64,000 nucleotides of DNA from the NCBI RefSeq assembly GCF_022664395.1, contig NZ_JAKRET010000003.1, positions 310,001 through 374,000 of the forward strand. Direction: 5' to 3'. The notes below the pieces were generated by a model. It had not been told where the DNA came from. It saw only the letters and a list, made by a program, of their open reading frames with translations, and ran no database searches. This DNA is from Sphingomonas lacusdianchii. GTDB taxonomy: Bacteria > Pseudomonadota > Alphaproteobacteria > Sphingomonadales > Sphingomonadaceae. Numbering within the stretch: position 1 is the first letter of the stretch; each line of letters begins with the position of its first letter. This document shows, piece by piece, positions 10,301 through 17,571 of the stretch. A program made the translations under genes and the position numbers.

Positions 10301-10550
10301 GCAACGGCCAGCGGGATAGTGGCACGCGGGTCAGCCGCGCTACCGCGATGGGCGTGGCCGGCCAGATCAGCACCGGCCCCTGTGGCAGCGGTGACAGCGA
10401 CATCGCAACGAAGGACACGGCGATCAACAGGATCGTATAGCCGGCCAGATCGACGGCGTGCCGCACAAGCGGTGATTGCTGCCAGCCGGCAAGGGAAGCC
10501 CGTCGCCGATCGACGTGCGCGCGCAAGACGGATAGCGATGGGCCAGTCAT
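7311..10550 (-). CDS. MASE1-PAS-PAS hybrid histidine kinase with receiver and Hpt domains
   Basis: This is a 1079-residue inner-membrane sensor. Residues 1-305 hold about eight hydrophobic segments that look like a MASE1 sensor domain. Two PAS domains follow (about 318-430 and 450-565; HPDDR occurs in both). HisKA carries SHEIRTPL with H595, and the ATPase domain has N-box NLVGNAVKF, DTGVGI and GGTGLGLS. A receiver has D886 in LMDVQMPVMDG, and the C-terminal Hpt domain has H1022 in HALRGAAASMG. It therefore contains every step of a phosphorelay except DNA binding, which the convergent NarL-type regulator at 6577 could supply. The signal is unknown; PAS and MASE1 suggest an internal or membrane cue. 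Confidence 0.92.
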   Translation of the reverse strand: MTGPSLSVLRAHVDRRRASLAGWQQSPLVRHAVDLAGYTILLIAVSFVAMSLSPLPQGPVLIWPATPIAVARLTRVPLSRWPLLLGVTAASLFLFSVLNGVPSALAICYILLDLIVMLQVAGCLRRIDPDPRTLRGYAGVIFVSILGAGTSTLLAAPVNALLTDNGSLYSSANWFASTAMGLIVLLPALKATRRALSEELQLFSPALLLPVAVSMLIAFVVFGPGTNPSLFFLLPCTVFAALLYRFIGAAASTLTIAGIAIVCTTTGSGPIADAFPQVSDRVLFLQIFIGIITMTAFPVAALLYEQSRALDEISDKERELRLLTDHSSDLIVRLGLDGVRRYASSASERVLGYRPEEMIGSSPCGQVHPDDRDRVERMMMALVPGGDSVVFHYRMLNKAGHYVWLEGAFRLVGDSHGGAEVVGSIRDIGQRREAESRAVDAASQVEERQRLLAMAESAARLGHWRLNILDRRVMWSPEIFRMHGVPPSEEPDLDAAIDFYHPDDRGMVRDAIDHAIATGGSFAFDARLIRRDGTMRWVASRGQAERALGAGVVGVFGVMQDTTDQVQAMAELREAREAAERALVAKATFTATISHEIRTPLTSILAAVQLLRDTPDRAERMRHLDALEHAGRTLSDIVDDVLTFSKLEGGHRDSEAIVFEPRELLATVTGMFAAEAKRHDLSLDFDVPEGRVIGDPARLQRVLTNLVGNAVKFTRAGSIHITATRDDADYWRFEVADTGVGIREDRLDAIFEPFVQADASTTRSYGGTGLGLSISRMLVESMGGSIGVVSRHGAGSRFWFHLPLPFAGRAALSGKASALESDTIGSGERSGASNVLVAEDNDTNRYLIAEIVRRLGHAVVAVENGARAVEYVTAAAGNPVDLVLMDVQMPVMDGIAATRAIRAWSGAGAGVPIYALTADLSAERRAEVIGAGMNGILTKPVDVPQLRAVLGRTAMPTDRPTVPETGGQAIDPNRVQSLTDALGPAQRDTLLGLLIEDAGRIPARLRTLVAHDRLHLARREAHALRGAAASMGAIELIAALQVIEDAPDAMPIDPAVLDEIDRCASAVIDAAQRAMAEPV

Positions 10551-10628
10551 GTTCGATCGCCGCCGGTGGCTGTGAAGCCGCGATATTGGCCGATGCGCAG
10601 CCGATCGGCAATGCCGCGTATGGTTCGA

Positions 10629-11732
10629 CTAATCCCCATCCGCAGCTTCACGGGTTGGAGCCTGACCCTGCCTCGCCCAGTGCTTCGCCAGCAGACGCCC
10701 TGCCAATGCGGGGAGGCCGGGCCGCAGGAACAGCCAGTCGCGGATCGCCGGCCCCGGTTCGGCGCCGATCAGCCGCTTATACCCGCTGTCGCCCGCGCCC
10801 CAATCGACCCGGGTGATGCCGTCGGCGACGGCGCGGACAAGGTTGCGGTAATAGAGCAGCTTTCCCGGCGAACGCTGGCGGAAGGCGACGTCATAGCTGT
10901 TGGCGATCGCGAATTTATGGGTCCCGGCATTGATATCGAACGAGAAGGCGGCGGGCTTGCCGTCCATCCGCAGCAGCGCGACCCACAGCATGTCGGCCAG
11001 CACCGGATCCGCGACGACCGATCGCCAGAACCGGCCATGCCCGTCCAGGGTGAATTTGGCGTCGCTGCCATCGGTCCGGCTGTTCAGCCAGCTGGCCCGT
11101 TCGACGGCGGCAAGGTCGTCGAACAGCGCCGGCGTCCAGTCGGCACCGCTGGCGAACGACCAGTCGGGTTCGCCGAGCGCCGCCAGATGCTTTTCGTTGA
11201 AGCGGTTCTTGCGCAGCGTCGACAGGCGCGGCCAGACCCCTTCCGCCTGGCGCGCGGTGATGTCGAGCAGATAGCTGTCGGCGATGAAGCGCGGCATGGC
11301 CCGCCAGCCGCTCGCCCGGGCGGCATCCAGCAGACCCTGTAGCATCGGATCGTCGTCATAGACCGGACCCAGCCGGAATCCGCGCACCTGCCGCCCCGCC
11401 TCGCCCAGCAGCGCCGCGAAATCGTCGGGGCCGGCGTCCAGCGCGACGGGTCCGCTGCGGAACGGCCAGTAGCAGCCGGGCAGTTGCGCCATGCGCAACG
11501 GGGCCGGCCCGAGCCCGATCAACGGCAACGCCAGCATCGGCTGCCCACCGCGTTCGACCAGCAACGTCCGCGCCGTGCCGCCATAGGTGTCGAGCGCCGC
11601 GGCATACCATTGGCGGCGCAGGAACCGATGGGTCGGGGCCGCCGATTCCGCGACCTTGTCGATCGCGTCGGGCAATTCGTCGGTCGTTCGCGCGACCGGT
11701 GGGGATGTACGCAGCAACATGGGCAGCATCAT
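10629..11732 (-). CDS. CelD/BcsL-like GNAT acyltransferase
   Basis: The 367-residue protein resembles the CelD/BcsL family (GNAT fold, acetyltransf_6). Typical blocks are the middle segment LRKNRFNEKHLAALGEPDW, the acyl-CoA-side FWRSVVADPVLADMLWVALLRMDGKPAAFSFDI, and the C-terminal SPGKLLYYRNLVRAVADGITRVDWGAGDSGYKRLIG. Members act on polysaccharides or peptidoglycan-like acceptors and often neighbour exopolysaccharide genes. It has no signal peptide, so it should act in the cytoplasm. Neighbours are the hybrid kinase downstream and membrane proteins transcribed away from it, which say little about substrate. The exact reaction is unknown. Confidence 0.75.
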   Translation of the reverse strand: MMLPMLLRTSPPVARTTDELPDAIDKVAESAAPTHRFLRRQWYAAALDTYGGTARTLLVERGGQPMLALPLIGLGPAPLRMAQLPGCYWPFRSGPVALDAGPDDFAALLGEAGRQVRGFRLGPVYDDDPMLQGLLDAARASGWRAMPRFIADSYLLDITARQAEGVWPRLSTLRKNRFNEKHLAALGEPDWSFASGADWTPALFDDLAAVERASWLNSRTDGSDAKFTLDGHGRFWRSVVADPVLADMLWVALLRMDGKPAAFSFDINAGTHKFAIANSYDVAFRQRSPGKLLYYRNLVRAVADGITRVDWGAGDSGYKRLIGAEPGPAIRDWLFLRPGLPALAGRLLAKHWARQGQAPTREAADGD

Positions 11733-11822
11733 GCCGATAACCCGTTACGATTGGGTAGCGATCCGGTGTCGCAGTCCCTGCGCAACCTTGCCCGCCCCTT
11801 CCGCCCACGGCATAGCAGACGC

Positions 11823-12284
11823 GTGGAATTCGCACCTGTCCTGTCGACCGTCGCCAAGACGATCCAGACCGCCATCGCGCCGGTCTTCCTGCTGGCCGGG
11901 ATCGGCGCGATCCTGAACGTCATGGTCGGGCGGCTGGCCCGGATCGTCGACCGGGCCCGCGACCTCGAGAAGCTCCATCCGTCCTCGACTGGGCCGGAGC
12001 ATGAGCGGCATGTGTTCGAACTGCGGCTGCTCGACCGGCGCATCCGCGTCATCAACAATGCCGTGTTCCTCGTCGTGCTGTCGGCCGTCGCCAACTGTAC
12101 CGTCGTCGCGATGCTGTTCATCGCCGAACTGCTCGACCTCGGGCTGGGCAAGGCGGTGGCGATCGCGTTCGTCCTGTCGATGGTGCTGTTGATCGGCGGG
12201 CTGGTCTGGTTCCTGTTCGAGGTGCGGATGTCGGTCCATGCGATTCGCGTCCGCGCCGAATTGCTGGAACGCGAACGCAAATGA
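11823..12284 (+). CDS. DUF2721 family membrane protein
   Basis: The 153-residue product matches the pattern of DUF2721: a first hydrophobic helix (IAPVFLLAGIGAILNVM), the basic motif RLARIVDRARDLE, an Arg-rich linker ELRLLDRRIRVINNA, then two more helices (VFLVVLSAVANCTVVAMLFI and VAIAFVLSMVLLIGGLVWFLF). I chose the GTG at 11823 because the sequence upstream is Arg/Pro-rich and unlike the family. There is no clear ribosome-binding site, so the start is uncertain. The stop overlaps the next start by 4 bp (ATGA), so the two are translationally coupled. The function of the family is not known to me. Confidence 0.75.
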   Translation: MEFAPVLSTVAKTIQTAIAPVFLLAGIGAILNVMVGRLARIVDRARDLEKLHPSSTGPEHERHVFELRLLDRRIRVINNAVFLVVLSAVANCTVVAMLFIAELLDLGLGKAVAIAFVLSMVLLIGGLVWFLFEVRMSVHAIRVRAELLERERK

Positions 12285-12688
12285 CCCCGCGCGGCGAACG
12301 GGCGCTGTTGCAGGCCGCGGTCGCGATCGTCTGCATCGTCCCGCTGATGGTTTCGACACTCGGCATCGTGCGTGGCGCGGTATGGTTGCAACCGGCCCCC
12401 GCGACCGACCTCGACAGTCACTTCCGCTATCTCTCCGGCATCTTCCTTGTGATGGGGATCGCCTTTCTGACCTGTATCCCCGCGATCGAATCGAGGACCG
12501 CGCGGTTTCGATTGCTCGGCGCGATGGTCGTGGGCGGTGGACTGGCGCGGCTGGTGTCGCTCGCCGGCGTCGGCGTGCCATCGCCGGGACATGTACTGGG
12601 ATTGGGTATCGAACTGATCGTCGTGCCGCTGCTCATGCTGTGGCAGGCGCGCGTCGCGCGGCGATACCGCCACGCTGCCGCCACATAA
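12281..12688 (+). CDS. DUF4345-like membrane protein
   Basis: The 135-residue protein has about four hydrophobic helices (AVAIVCIVPLMVSTLGIVRGA, GIFLVMGIAFLTCIP, LLGAMVVGGGLARLVSLAGV, GLGIELIVVPLLMLW). The motif HFRYLSGIFLVMG is characteristic of DUF4345 proteins. Its ATG overlaps the stop of the DUF2721 gene, so both are probably made from one mRNA and may work together in the membrane. No function is established for either family. Confidence 0.72.
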   Translation: MTPRGERALLQAAVAIVCIVPLMVSTLGIVRGAVWLQPAPATDLDSHFRYLSGIFLVMGIAFLTCIPAIESRTARFRLLGAMVVGGGLARLVSLAGVGVPSPGHVLGLGIELIVVPLLMLWQARVARRYRHAAAT

Positions 12689-13027
12689 AGTTCCGCACGG
12701 AAGCTCGATTCCGGGCGATCATATTTTTCTGCGTTCACGAAAAGTTCGCTTGCATTTCACGAACCCGGCGGATCGCCGTGCGTCGCGTATCTCTGCCCGC
12801 CCGAATGCCGCCAATGCCCGGCGTGAACGAAAAATTTGCCGTCTTGCGCACCGCCCGCTTTCCTACAATTAGTGGTGGCGAACGCGGGGGAGGCGCTACC
12901 GATAGTGTGTAACCCGCTGGAACCTCCAGTGCCGCCAACGCTTGTCAACAGGGATGGCGCGCGCGGACGTTCCGCAGAAATCGACAGGGGTTAGCGCCCC
13001 GTGCTAGAACACAAAAGGAACGGGACG
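12689..13027. other. Upstream region of nrdA, no gene seen
   Basis: This 339-bp stretch has no convincing reading frame. Between 12750 and 12770 it holds GTTCACGAAAAGTTCGC and TTTCACGAAC, loosely related to the GTTCACGAAGTTCAC repeats elsewhere. Two NrdR-like boxes (12860-12908) lie 120 to 168 bp before nrdA. A short GGGG-TTAGCG-CCCC hairpin is at 12987-13000, just ahead of the ribosome-binding site. Confidence 0.5.
12860..12908. promoter_or_regulatory. Candidate pair of NrdR boxes
   Basis: Two degenerate matches to the NrdR box (consensus ACACTATATATAGTGT) start at 12860 and 12893: TTCCTACAATTAGTGG (10 of 16 positions) and GCGCTACCGATAGTGT (11 of 16). Both keep CTA...TAGTG. They are 33 bp apart, about three helical turns, close to the 31-32 bp typical of NrdR box pairs. 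NrdR represses ribonucleotide reductase genes when dATP is high. The nrdR gene is not in the window. Confidence 0.4.
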
Positions 13028-14926
13028 ATGACCTTCCAGGATAGTCAGGATGCCCAGATGAACGAGCTGCAATTCGCCGATCCGGCCCCCGCCGCCCCGG
13101 CCCCGGAACGTACCAGCCGCACGGTCGACGCGTTGCTGCACGCGGTCGAGGTCGATCATTCGCGCGACGCGCTGCTGACCGATTTCGGCAAGGATACGCT
13201 GAAGGACCGCTACCTCCTGCCGGGCGAATCCTATCAGGACCTGTTCGTGCGCGTGGCGTCGGCCTATGCCGATGACGCCGCCCATGCGCAGCGGCTGTAC
13301 GATTATATCTCGAAGCTGTGGTTCATGCCTGCCACGCCGGTCCTGTCGAACGGCGGCACCGGACGCGGCCTGCCGATCAGCTGCTATCTCAACTCGGTCC
13401 CCGACAGCCTGGAGGGCATCGTCGAGACGTGGAACGAGAATGTGTGGCTGGCGTCGCGCGGTGGCGGCATCGGCACCTATTGGGGGAGCGTGCGCGGCAT
13501 TGGCGAGCCGGTCGGGCTGAACGGCAAGACCAGCGGCATCATCCCGTTCGTCCGCGTGATGGATTCGCTGACGCTCGCCATTTCGCAGGGGTCGCTGCGG
13601 CGCGGGTCGGCTGCCTGCTATCTCGACATCAGCCACCCGGAAATCGAGGAGTTCCTCGAAATCCGCAAGCCCAGCGGCGACTTCAACCGCAAGGCGCTGA
13701 ACCTGCACCACGGCGTGCTGATCCCCGACGCGTTCATGGAAGCGGTGCGCGACGGCGCCGAATGGGAGCTGAAGAGCCCCAAGGACGGGTCGGTCCGCGG
13801 CAAGGTCGATGCGCGGTCGCTGTTCCAGAAGCTGGTCGAAACCCGCCTCGCCACCGGCGAGCCGTACATCGTGTTCAGCGACCATGTGAACAACACGATG
13901 CCCAAGCATCACCGTGATCTGGGCCTCAAGGTCTCCACCTCGAACCTGTGCAGCGAGATCACGTTGCCGACCGGCAAGGATCACCTCGGCAACGACCGCA
14001 CCGCCGTGTGCTGCCTGTCGTCGCTGAACCTCGAAACCTGGGACGAATGGAACGGCGACAAGCGGTTCATCGAGGATGTGATGCGCTTCCTCGACAACGT
14101 CCTGACCGACTATATCGAGCGTGCGCCCGACGAGATGGCCCGCGCGCGCTATTCGGCGAGCCGCGAGCGGTCGGTCGGCCTTGGCGTCATGGGCTTCCAC
14201 TCGTTCCTGCAGGCGCGCAGCCTGCCGTTCGAGGGGGCGATGGCGAAGGCATGGAACCTGAAAATCTTCCGCCACGTCAACGCGCAGGTGAACGAGGCGT
14301 CGATGCACCTCGCCAACGAACGCGGCCCCTGCCCCGACGCGGCCGATATGGGCGTGATGGAGCGGTTCAGCTGCAAGATGGCGATCGCGCCGACCGCGTC
14401 GATCAGCATCATCTGCGGCGGCACCAGCGCCTGCATCGAACCGATCCCGGCGAACATCTATACCCACAAGACGCTGAGCGGATCGTGGTCGGTCAAGAAC
14501 CCGTATCTCGAAAAGCTGCTGATCGCCAAGTCGAAGAACAGCGATGCGGTGTGGAACACGATCCTCGAGCGCGGCGGGTCGGTCCAGCATCTCGACTTCC
14601 TCAGCCAGGAAGAGAAGGACACGTTCAAGACCAGCTTCGAGATCGACCAGCGCTGGCTGCTCGAACTGGCCGGGGACCGTGCGCCGTTCATCGATCAGGC
14701 GCAGTCGCTCAACCTGTTCATCCCGGCCGATGTCGAGAAATGGGACCTGCTGATGCTCCATTATCGCGCATGGGAACTGGGCATCAAATCGCTCTATTAT
14801 CTGCGCTCGAAGTCGGTGCAGCGGGCCGGGTTCGCCGGCGGGGTCGAGGCGGACAATACGTCCGAGCTGGCCAAGTTCGATCTGGGCGAGACGACCGATT
14901 ATGATGAGTGCCTGGCCTGTCAGTGA
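13028..14926 (+). CDS. nrdA: Ribonucleotide reductase class I, alpha subunit
   Basis: NrdA reduces ribonucleoside diphosphates to deoxyribonucleotides with NrdB. In the 632-residue product the active-site residues are clear: C119 (LPISCYLNS), N306-C308-E310 (NLCSE), C328/C329 (VCCLSSLNL), the radical-relay pair Y590-Y591 (SLYYLRSKS), and a C-terminal redox pair in DECLACQ. The N-terminus is only about 60 residues before the first barrel motif and has no ATP-cone domain, which E. coli NrdA carries (about 90 residues), so the usual dATP overall-activity switch seems absent. The ATG at 13028 follows AAAGGAACGGGACG; an ATG-less extension to 13001 is rejected. The nrdB gene follows 0.8 kb downstream. 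Confidence 0.95.
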   Translation: MTFQDSQDAQMNELQFADPAPAAPAPERTSRTVDALLHAVEVDHSRDALLTDFGKDTLKDRYLLPGESYQDLFVRVASAYADDAAHAQRLYDYISKLWFMPATPVLSNGGTGRGLPISCYLNSVPDSLEGIVETWNENVWLASRGGGIGTYWGSVRGIGEPVGLNGKTSGIIPFVRVMDSLTLAISQGSLRRGSAACYLDISHPEIEEFLEIRKPSGDFNRKALNLHHGVLIPDAFMEAVRDGAEWELKSPKDGSVRGKVDARSLFQKLVETRLATGEPYIVFSDHVNNTMPKHHRDLGLKVSTSNLCSEITLPTGKDHLGNDRTAVCCLSSLNLETWDEWNGDKRFIEDVMRFLDNVLTDYIERAPDEMARARYSASRERSVGLGVMGFHSFLQARSLPFEGAMAKAWNLKIFRHVNAQVNEASMHLANERGPCPDAADMGVMERFSCKMAIAPTASISIICGGTSACIEPIPANIYTHKTLSGSWSVKNPYLEKLLIAKSKNSDAVWNTILERGGSVQHLDFLSQEEKDTFKTSFEIDQRWLLELAGDRAPFIDQAQSLNLFIPADVEKWDLLMLHYRAWELGIKSLYYLRSKSVQRAGFAGGVEADNTSELAKFDLGETTDYDECLACQ

Positions 14927-14934
14927 GCGGGCGG

Positions 14935-14960
14935 CATCGATTTGCGTGAGCAAATCGATG
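14935..14960. repeat. Perfect 11-bp hairpin after nrdA
   Basis: CATCGATTTGC and GCAAATCGATG flank a GTGA loop, eight bases after the nrdA stop. There is no T-tract, so it is not a standard intrinsic terminator; it may protect the mRNA end or be a small intergenic repeat. Confidence 0.6.
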
Positions 14961-15025
14961 ACTCGCCACGGCGGGCAGCGGGGTCGCGCAGCGGACCCGT
15001 CTGACGGCGTGGCGGAACAGGCGAC

Positions 15026-15049
15026 GAAAAAGGGGGCCGAAAGCCCCCT
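15026..15049 (-). terminator. Terminator after the DUF2171 gene
   Basis: Read on the minus strand, GGGGGC, a TTTCG-like loop and GCCCCC are followed by six T. It lies 26 bp beyond the stop of the gene at 15075 and faces the 3' side of nrdA. Confidence 0.8.
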
Positions 15050-15074
15050 TCCCCGTCGCAAATCGGGCGATCGA

Positions 15075-15350
15075 TCAGATGGCGCTGCCATCCTCTTCGG
15101 TTTCGAACGTCACCGCGACGTCGGCATTGGCGGACAGGCGGACGGTGTCGCCCTCAACCTCGGCGACGAGGCCGCCGTCGATATAATGGTGATGCCCTTC
15201 ATGGCTGCTCGAGGCGCCTTCGACTTCCGCGCCACTGTCCTTCTTGGTCAGCTTGATGCGGTCGCCTTCGACGCGGTCGACGGTGCCGACATGGACGCCG
15301 TCGGCGCCGATGACTTCGGCATGTTCCTTGATGTTGCTGAGATCGGCCAT
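15075..15350 (-). CDS. DUF2171 family protein
   Basis: The 91-residue protein has the DUF2171 pattern: IKEHAEVIGADGVHVGTVDRVEGDRIKLTK, similar to a PRC-barrel strand set, followed by a His-rich HEGHHHYIDGGLVAEVEGDTVRLS. These small proteins are common in sphingomonads and have no known function. Two ATGs are possible; the second (15350) is chosen because GGAG stands seven bases before it but only one base before the first. It lies on the opposite strand between nrdA and nrdB, with its own terminator, and is probably not part of nucleotide reduction. Confidence 0.8.
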   Translation of the reverse strand: MADLSNIKEHAEVIGADGVHVGTVDRVEGDRIKLTKKDSGAEVEGASSSHEGHHHYIDGGLVAEVEGDTVRLSANADVAVTFETEEDGSAI

Positions 15351-15403
15351 GTTCATTCTCCGTTGGGGGCGGCGGTCAAACGCATGTCCCGGCAGTTGGT
15401 CGC

Positions 15404-15604
15404 ATGACGCAGAACGTACTCATCATGCTGGCCATCGCGCTGGTCGCAGGTGGCACGGGCATGTGGCTGTTGCTGCGCCTGCGGTCGCGGGCGACGCAGC
15501 AGAGCCGCTATGCGCATGGCATGGTGGGGATGATGGCGCTGGCACTGGGGATCATTTTGGCGATCTTCGGGCTCGCGCAATGGTCGTGGAACAGCACGCC
15601 ATGA
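15404..15604 (+). CDS. Small two-helix membrane protein
   Basis: The 66-residue protein is almost entirely two hydrophobic helices (VLIMLAIALVAGGTGMWLLL and MVGMMALALGIILAIFGLAQW) joined by a basic loop LRLRSRATQQSRYAHG, so the loop should face the cytoplasm. It is divergent from the DUF2171 gene and precedes nrdB by 135 bp that hold a palindromic repeat. I recognise no family. Codon use and hydrophobic pattern support it as a real gene. Confidence 0.6.
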   Translation: MTQNVLIMLAIALVAGGTGMWLLLRLRSRATQQSRYAHGMVGMMALALGIILAIFGLAQWSWNSTP

Positions 15605-15615
15605 ACCGACCCAAC

Positions 15616-15695
15616 CGTACCCCCGCGGAAGCGGGGGTCCAGAGCCATAAGCGACGACCTTCGCGACCCTAGGCTCCCGCCTGCGCGAGAGCACA
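15616..15695. repeat. Palindromic intergenic repeat before nrdB
   Basis: An inner perfect hairpin, ACCCCCGC-GGAA-GCGGGGGT, is followed 40 bp later by CTCCCGCCTGCGCGAGAG, giving the two-hairpin pattern seen at 28497, 30236 and 32556. It ends about 45 bp before the nrdB start and must be transcribed in any nrdB leader that begins upstream of it. Confidence 0.6.
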
Positions 15696-15739
15696 ACAGA
15701 ATTCTATAGCAAACCAGAAATTTCCCCGGAGTAAGCCCC

Positions 15740-16789
15740 ATGTCGCTCACCGAAGCCCGCAAGCAGTACAAGCCGTTCGAATACCCCTGGGCGTTCGATT
15801 TCTGGAAGCGCCAGCAGCAGATCCACTGGATGCCCGAAGAGGTGCCGCTGGGCGAGGATTGCCGCGACTGGGCGCAGAAGCTGACGCCGCACGAGCGCAA
15901 CCTGCTGACGCAGATCTTCCGCTTCTTTACCCAGGCGGACGTCGAGGTGCAGGACTGCTATCACGAGAAATATGGCCGCATCTTCAAGCCGACCGAGATC
16001 AAGATGATGCTCGCCGCCTTCTCCAACATGGAGACGGTGCATATCGCGGCGTACAGCCATCTGCTCGACACGATCGGCATGCCCGAGAGCGAATATGGCG
16101 CCTTCCTCGAATATAGCGAGATGAAGGACAAGCACGACTATCTGCAGAATTTCGGGGTCGATACCGACGAGGATATCGCCAAGACGCTGGCGATGTTCGG
16201 CGGCTTTACCGAAGGACTGCAGCTGTTCGCGTCGTTCGCGATGCTGATGAACTTCCCGCGCTTCAACAAGATGAAGGGCATGGGGCAGATCGTGTCGTGG
16301 TCGGTCCGCGACGAGAGCCTGCACTGCGAAGGCATCATCAAGCTGTTCCACGCCTTCTGCAAGGAACGCGACTGCCTGACCCGTTCGGTGCGCGACGACA
16401 TTGCCGACATGTGCCAAACGACGGTGCGGCTGGAGGACAATTTCATCGACCTCGCCTTCGAAATGGGGCCGGTCCACGGCATGACCGCCAAGGAAATCAA
16501 GAAATATATCCGCTACATCGCCGACTGGCGGCTGGGGCAGCTGGGCATGAAGCCGATCTATTTGATCGACGAACATCCCCTGCCGTGGCTGGCGCCGCTG
16601 CTGAACGGCGTCGAGCATGCGAACTTCTTCGAACAGCGCGCGACCGAATATTCGAAGGCGGCGACGCGCGGCAACTGGAACGAGGTCTGGGAAGGCTTCG
16701 ACAAGCGCCAGAAGGCGAAGGTCATCGCGCCGGCGAACGAAGAAGCCAGCGGGATGGGCGACATGTTCGGCGGCGTGGCGGCGGAATGA
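15740..16789 (+). CDS. nrdB: Ribonucleotide reductase class I, beta subunit
   Basis: NrdB holds the metal-tyrosyl radical cofactor used by NrdA. The 349-residue protein shows the metal ligands D67 (QADVEV), E98 and H101 (METVHIAAY), radical Tyr Y105 (AAYSHL), and later ligands in the SVRDESLHCEG helix. The radical tyrosine is retained, so this is not an R2c-type subunit. No ATP-cone is present here either. The start MSLTEARKQYKPFEYPW is family-like and is preceded by CCGGAGTAAGCCCC. The gene is separated from nrdA by a minus-strand gene and a palindromic repeat, so it probably has its own promoter. NrdR-type control of this promoter was not visible. Confidence 0.95.
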   Translation: MSLTEARKQYKPFEYPWAFDFWKRQQQIHWMPEEVPLGEDCRDWAQKLTPHERNLLTQIFRFFTQADVEVQDCYHEKYGRIFKPTEIKMMLAAFSNMETVHIAAYSHLLDTIGMPESEYGAFLEYSEMKDKHDYLQNFGVDTDEDIAKTLAMFGGFTEGLQLFASFAMLMNFPRFNKMKGMGQIVSWSVRDESLHCEGIIKLFHAFCKERDCLTRSVRDDIADMCQTTVRLEDNFIDLAFEMGPVHGMTAKEIKKYIRYIADWRLGQLGMKPIYLIDEHPLPWLAPLLNGVEHANFFEQRATEYSKAATRGNWNEVWEGFDKRQKAKVIAPANEEASGMGDMFGGVAAE

Positions 16790-16867
16790 GCGCCGGGCAA
16801 GCGGCAGCGTAGGCTGCCGCGAACCTCAAGGCGCGATCGGCCGGCGGCGCCTCAAGCGCCGACCGAC

Positions 16868-16888
16868 GGCACGGGCTTTGCCCGTGCC
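16868..16888. repeat. Perfect 9-bp hairpin after nrdB
   Basis: GGCACGGGC and GCCCGTGCC flank a TTT loop. Together with the shorter GGCAGCGTAGGCTGCC at about 16802 it makes the nrdB 3' region strongly structured. Neither has a T-tract. Confidence 0.55.
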
Positions 16889-16895
16889 CGCCACC

Positions 16896-16919
16896 CAAAG
16901 TTCACGAAGTTCACACTCG
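16896..16919. repeat. 24-bp repeat (GTTCACGAAGTTCAC type), copy B
   Basis: The 24 bp beginning CAAAGTTCACGAAGTTCACA are identical to those at 28344-28367. In both places the decamer TGTAGGACAG follows at a similar distance (17002 here, 106 bp from the start). Read on the minus strand it would encode VNFVNFG, a string I associate with spurious small proteins in sphingomonads. Confidence 0.75.
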
Positions 16920-17066
16920 CACGCGGTTTGCGCGCCCTGCGTTCCGACTTGTCAAAGAGCGGGTCGCGACGACCCGGCAGCATGATGGCGACCGTCGATC
17001 GTGTAGGACAGTGCGAATGTCGCTCTGCCTGCGCGGGAACGACGCGAGGGGCGGCAGCGAATGCGC

Positions 17067-17402
17067 TCAACGCCCCCGCCGCACCGGCACCCGGAAATCG
17101 GCGGGCTTGTCGGCGACCCATTTGACGAACTTCGCGACCGCCGGAACCTCGCGCAGCGTGTCGAGGTCGGCGAGCGGACCGGCGAGGTCGGCGTTGGTCG
17201 CGCTGGCATGAATGGTGCGGTGGCAGATCGGGTGGACGGGTACGGTCTCGCGGCCGCCCTCGCTCTTGGGCACGCGGTGATGCCATTCGACCTGAACGCC
17301 GATCGGGCGACGGCAGAGCGCGCAGCTCATCGGCTCGACCGCGCGTGCGGCGAGCGCTTCGGCCGCTGCCAGTCCTGCCTTGCGCTTCACGCGTCCGGCC
17401 AT
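17067..17402 (-). CDS. HNH endonuclease domain protein
   Basis: The 111-residue protein carries a compact HNH module: CALCRRPIG supplies the first CxxC, VEWHHRVPKSEGGRE the two catalytic-type His residues, and VHPICHRTIHA the closing C and H. HNH domains of this size are metal-dependent nucleases found in repair, restriction and mobile elements, and also as orphan genes. The open frame extends to 17639, but the ATG at 17402 follows GGGAGCAGGCA and gives a compact basic N-terminus (MAGRVKRKAG). No methylase, toxin or phage gene lies nearby, so the role is unknown. Confidence 0.7.
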   Translation of the reverse strand: MAGRVKRKAGLAAAEALAARAVEPMSCALCRRPIGVQVEWHHRVPKSEGGRETVPVHPICHRTIHASATNADLAGPLADLDTLREVPAVAKFVKWVADKPADFRVPVRRGR

Positions 17403-17571
17403 TGCCTGCTCCCGTTCATCGGCCCAACATCGGCATGCATAATCGATCCGGCAAGACCGCCGAACATGGCAAGTCGCCATTCGTCCGCCGGTAGATGAAC
17501 GGCAGATGAAGGAACCGCGATCGCGCCACGCGGGTTCTTCCCCGGCAAGTTCTGATCCAGGGAGAACCCGC

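Noticed and set aside
8175..10301. 708-codon plus-strand frame opposite the hybrid kinase
   Set aside because: It is a shadow of the kinase coding pattern; the Arg/His/Gln-rich translation has no fold or motif.
13004..15091. 695-codon minus-strand frame opposite nrdA
   Set aside because: It is antisense to nrdA, whose active-site residues are all visible, and shows shadow composition only.
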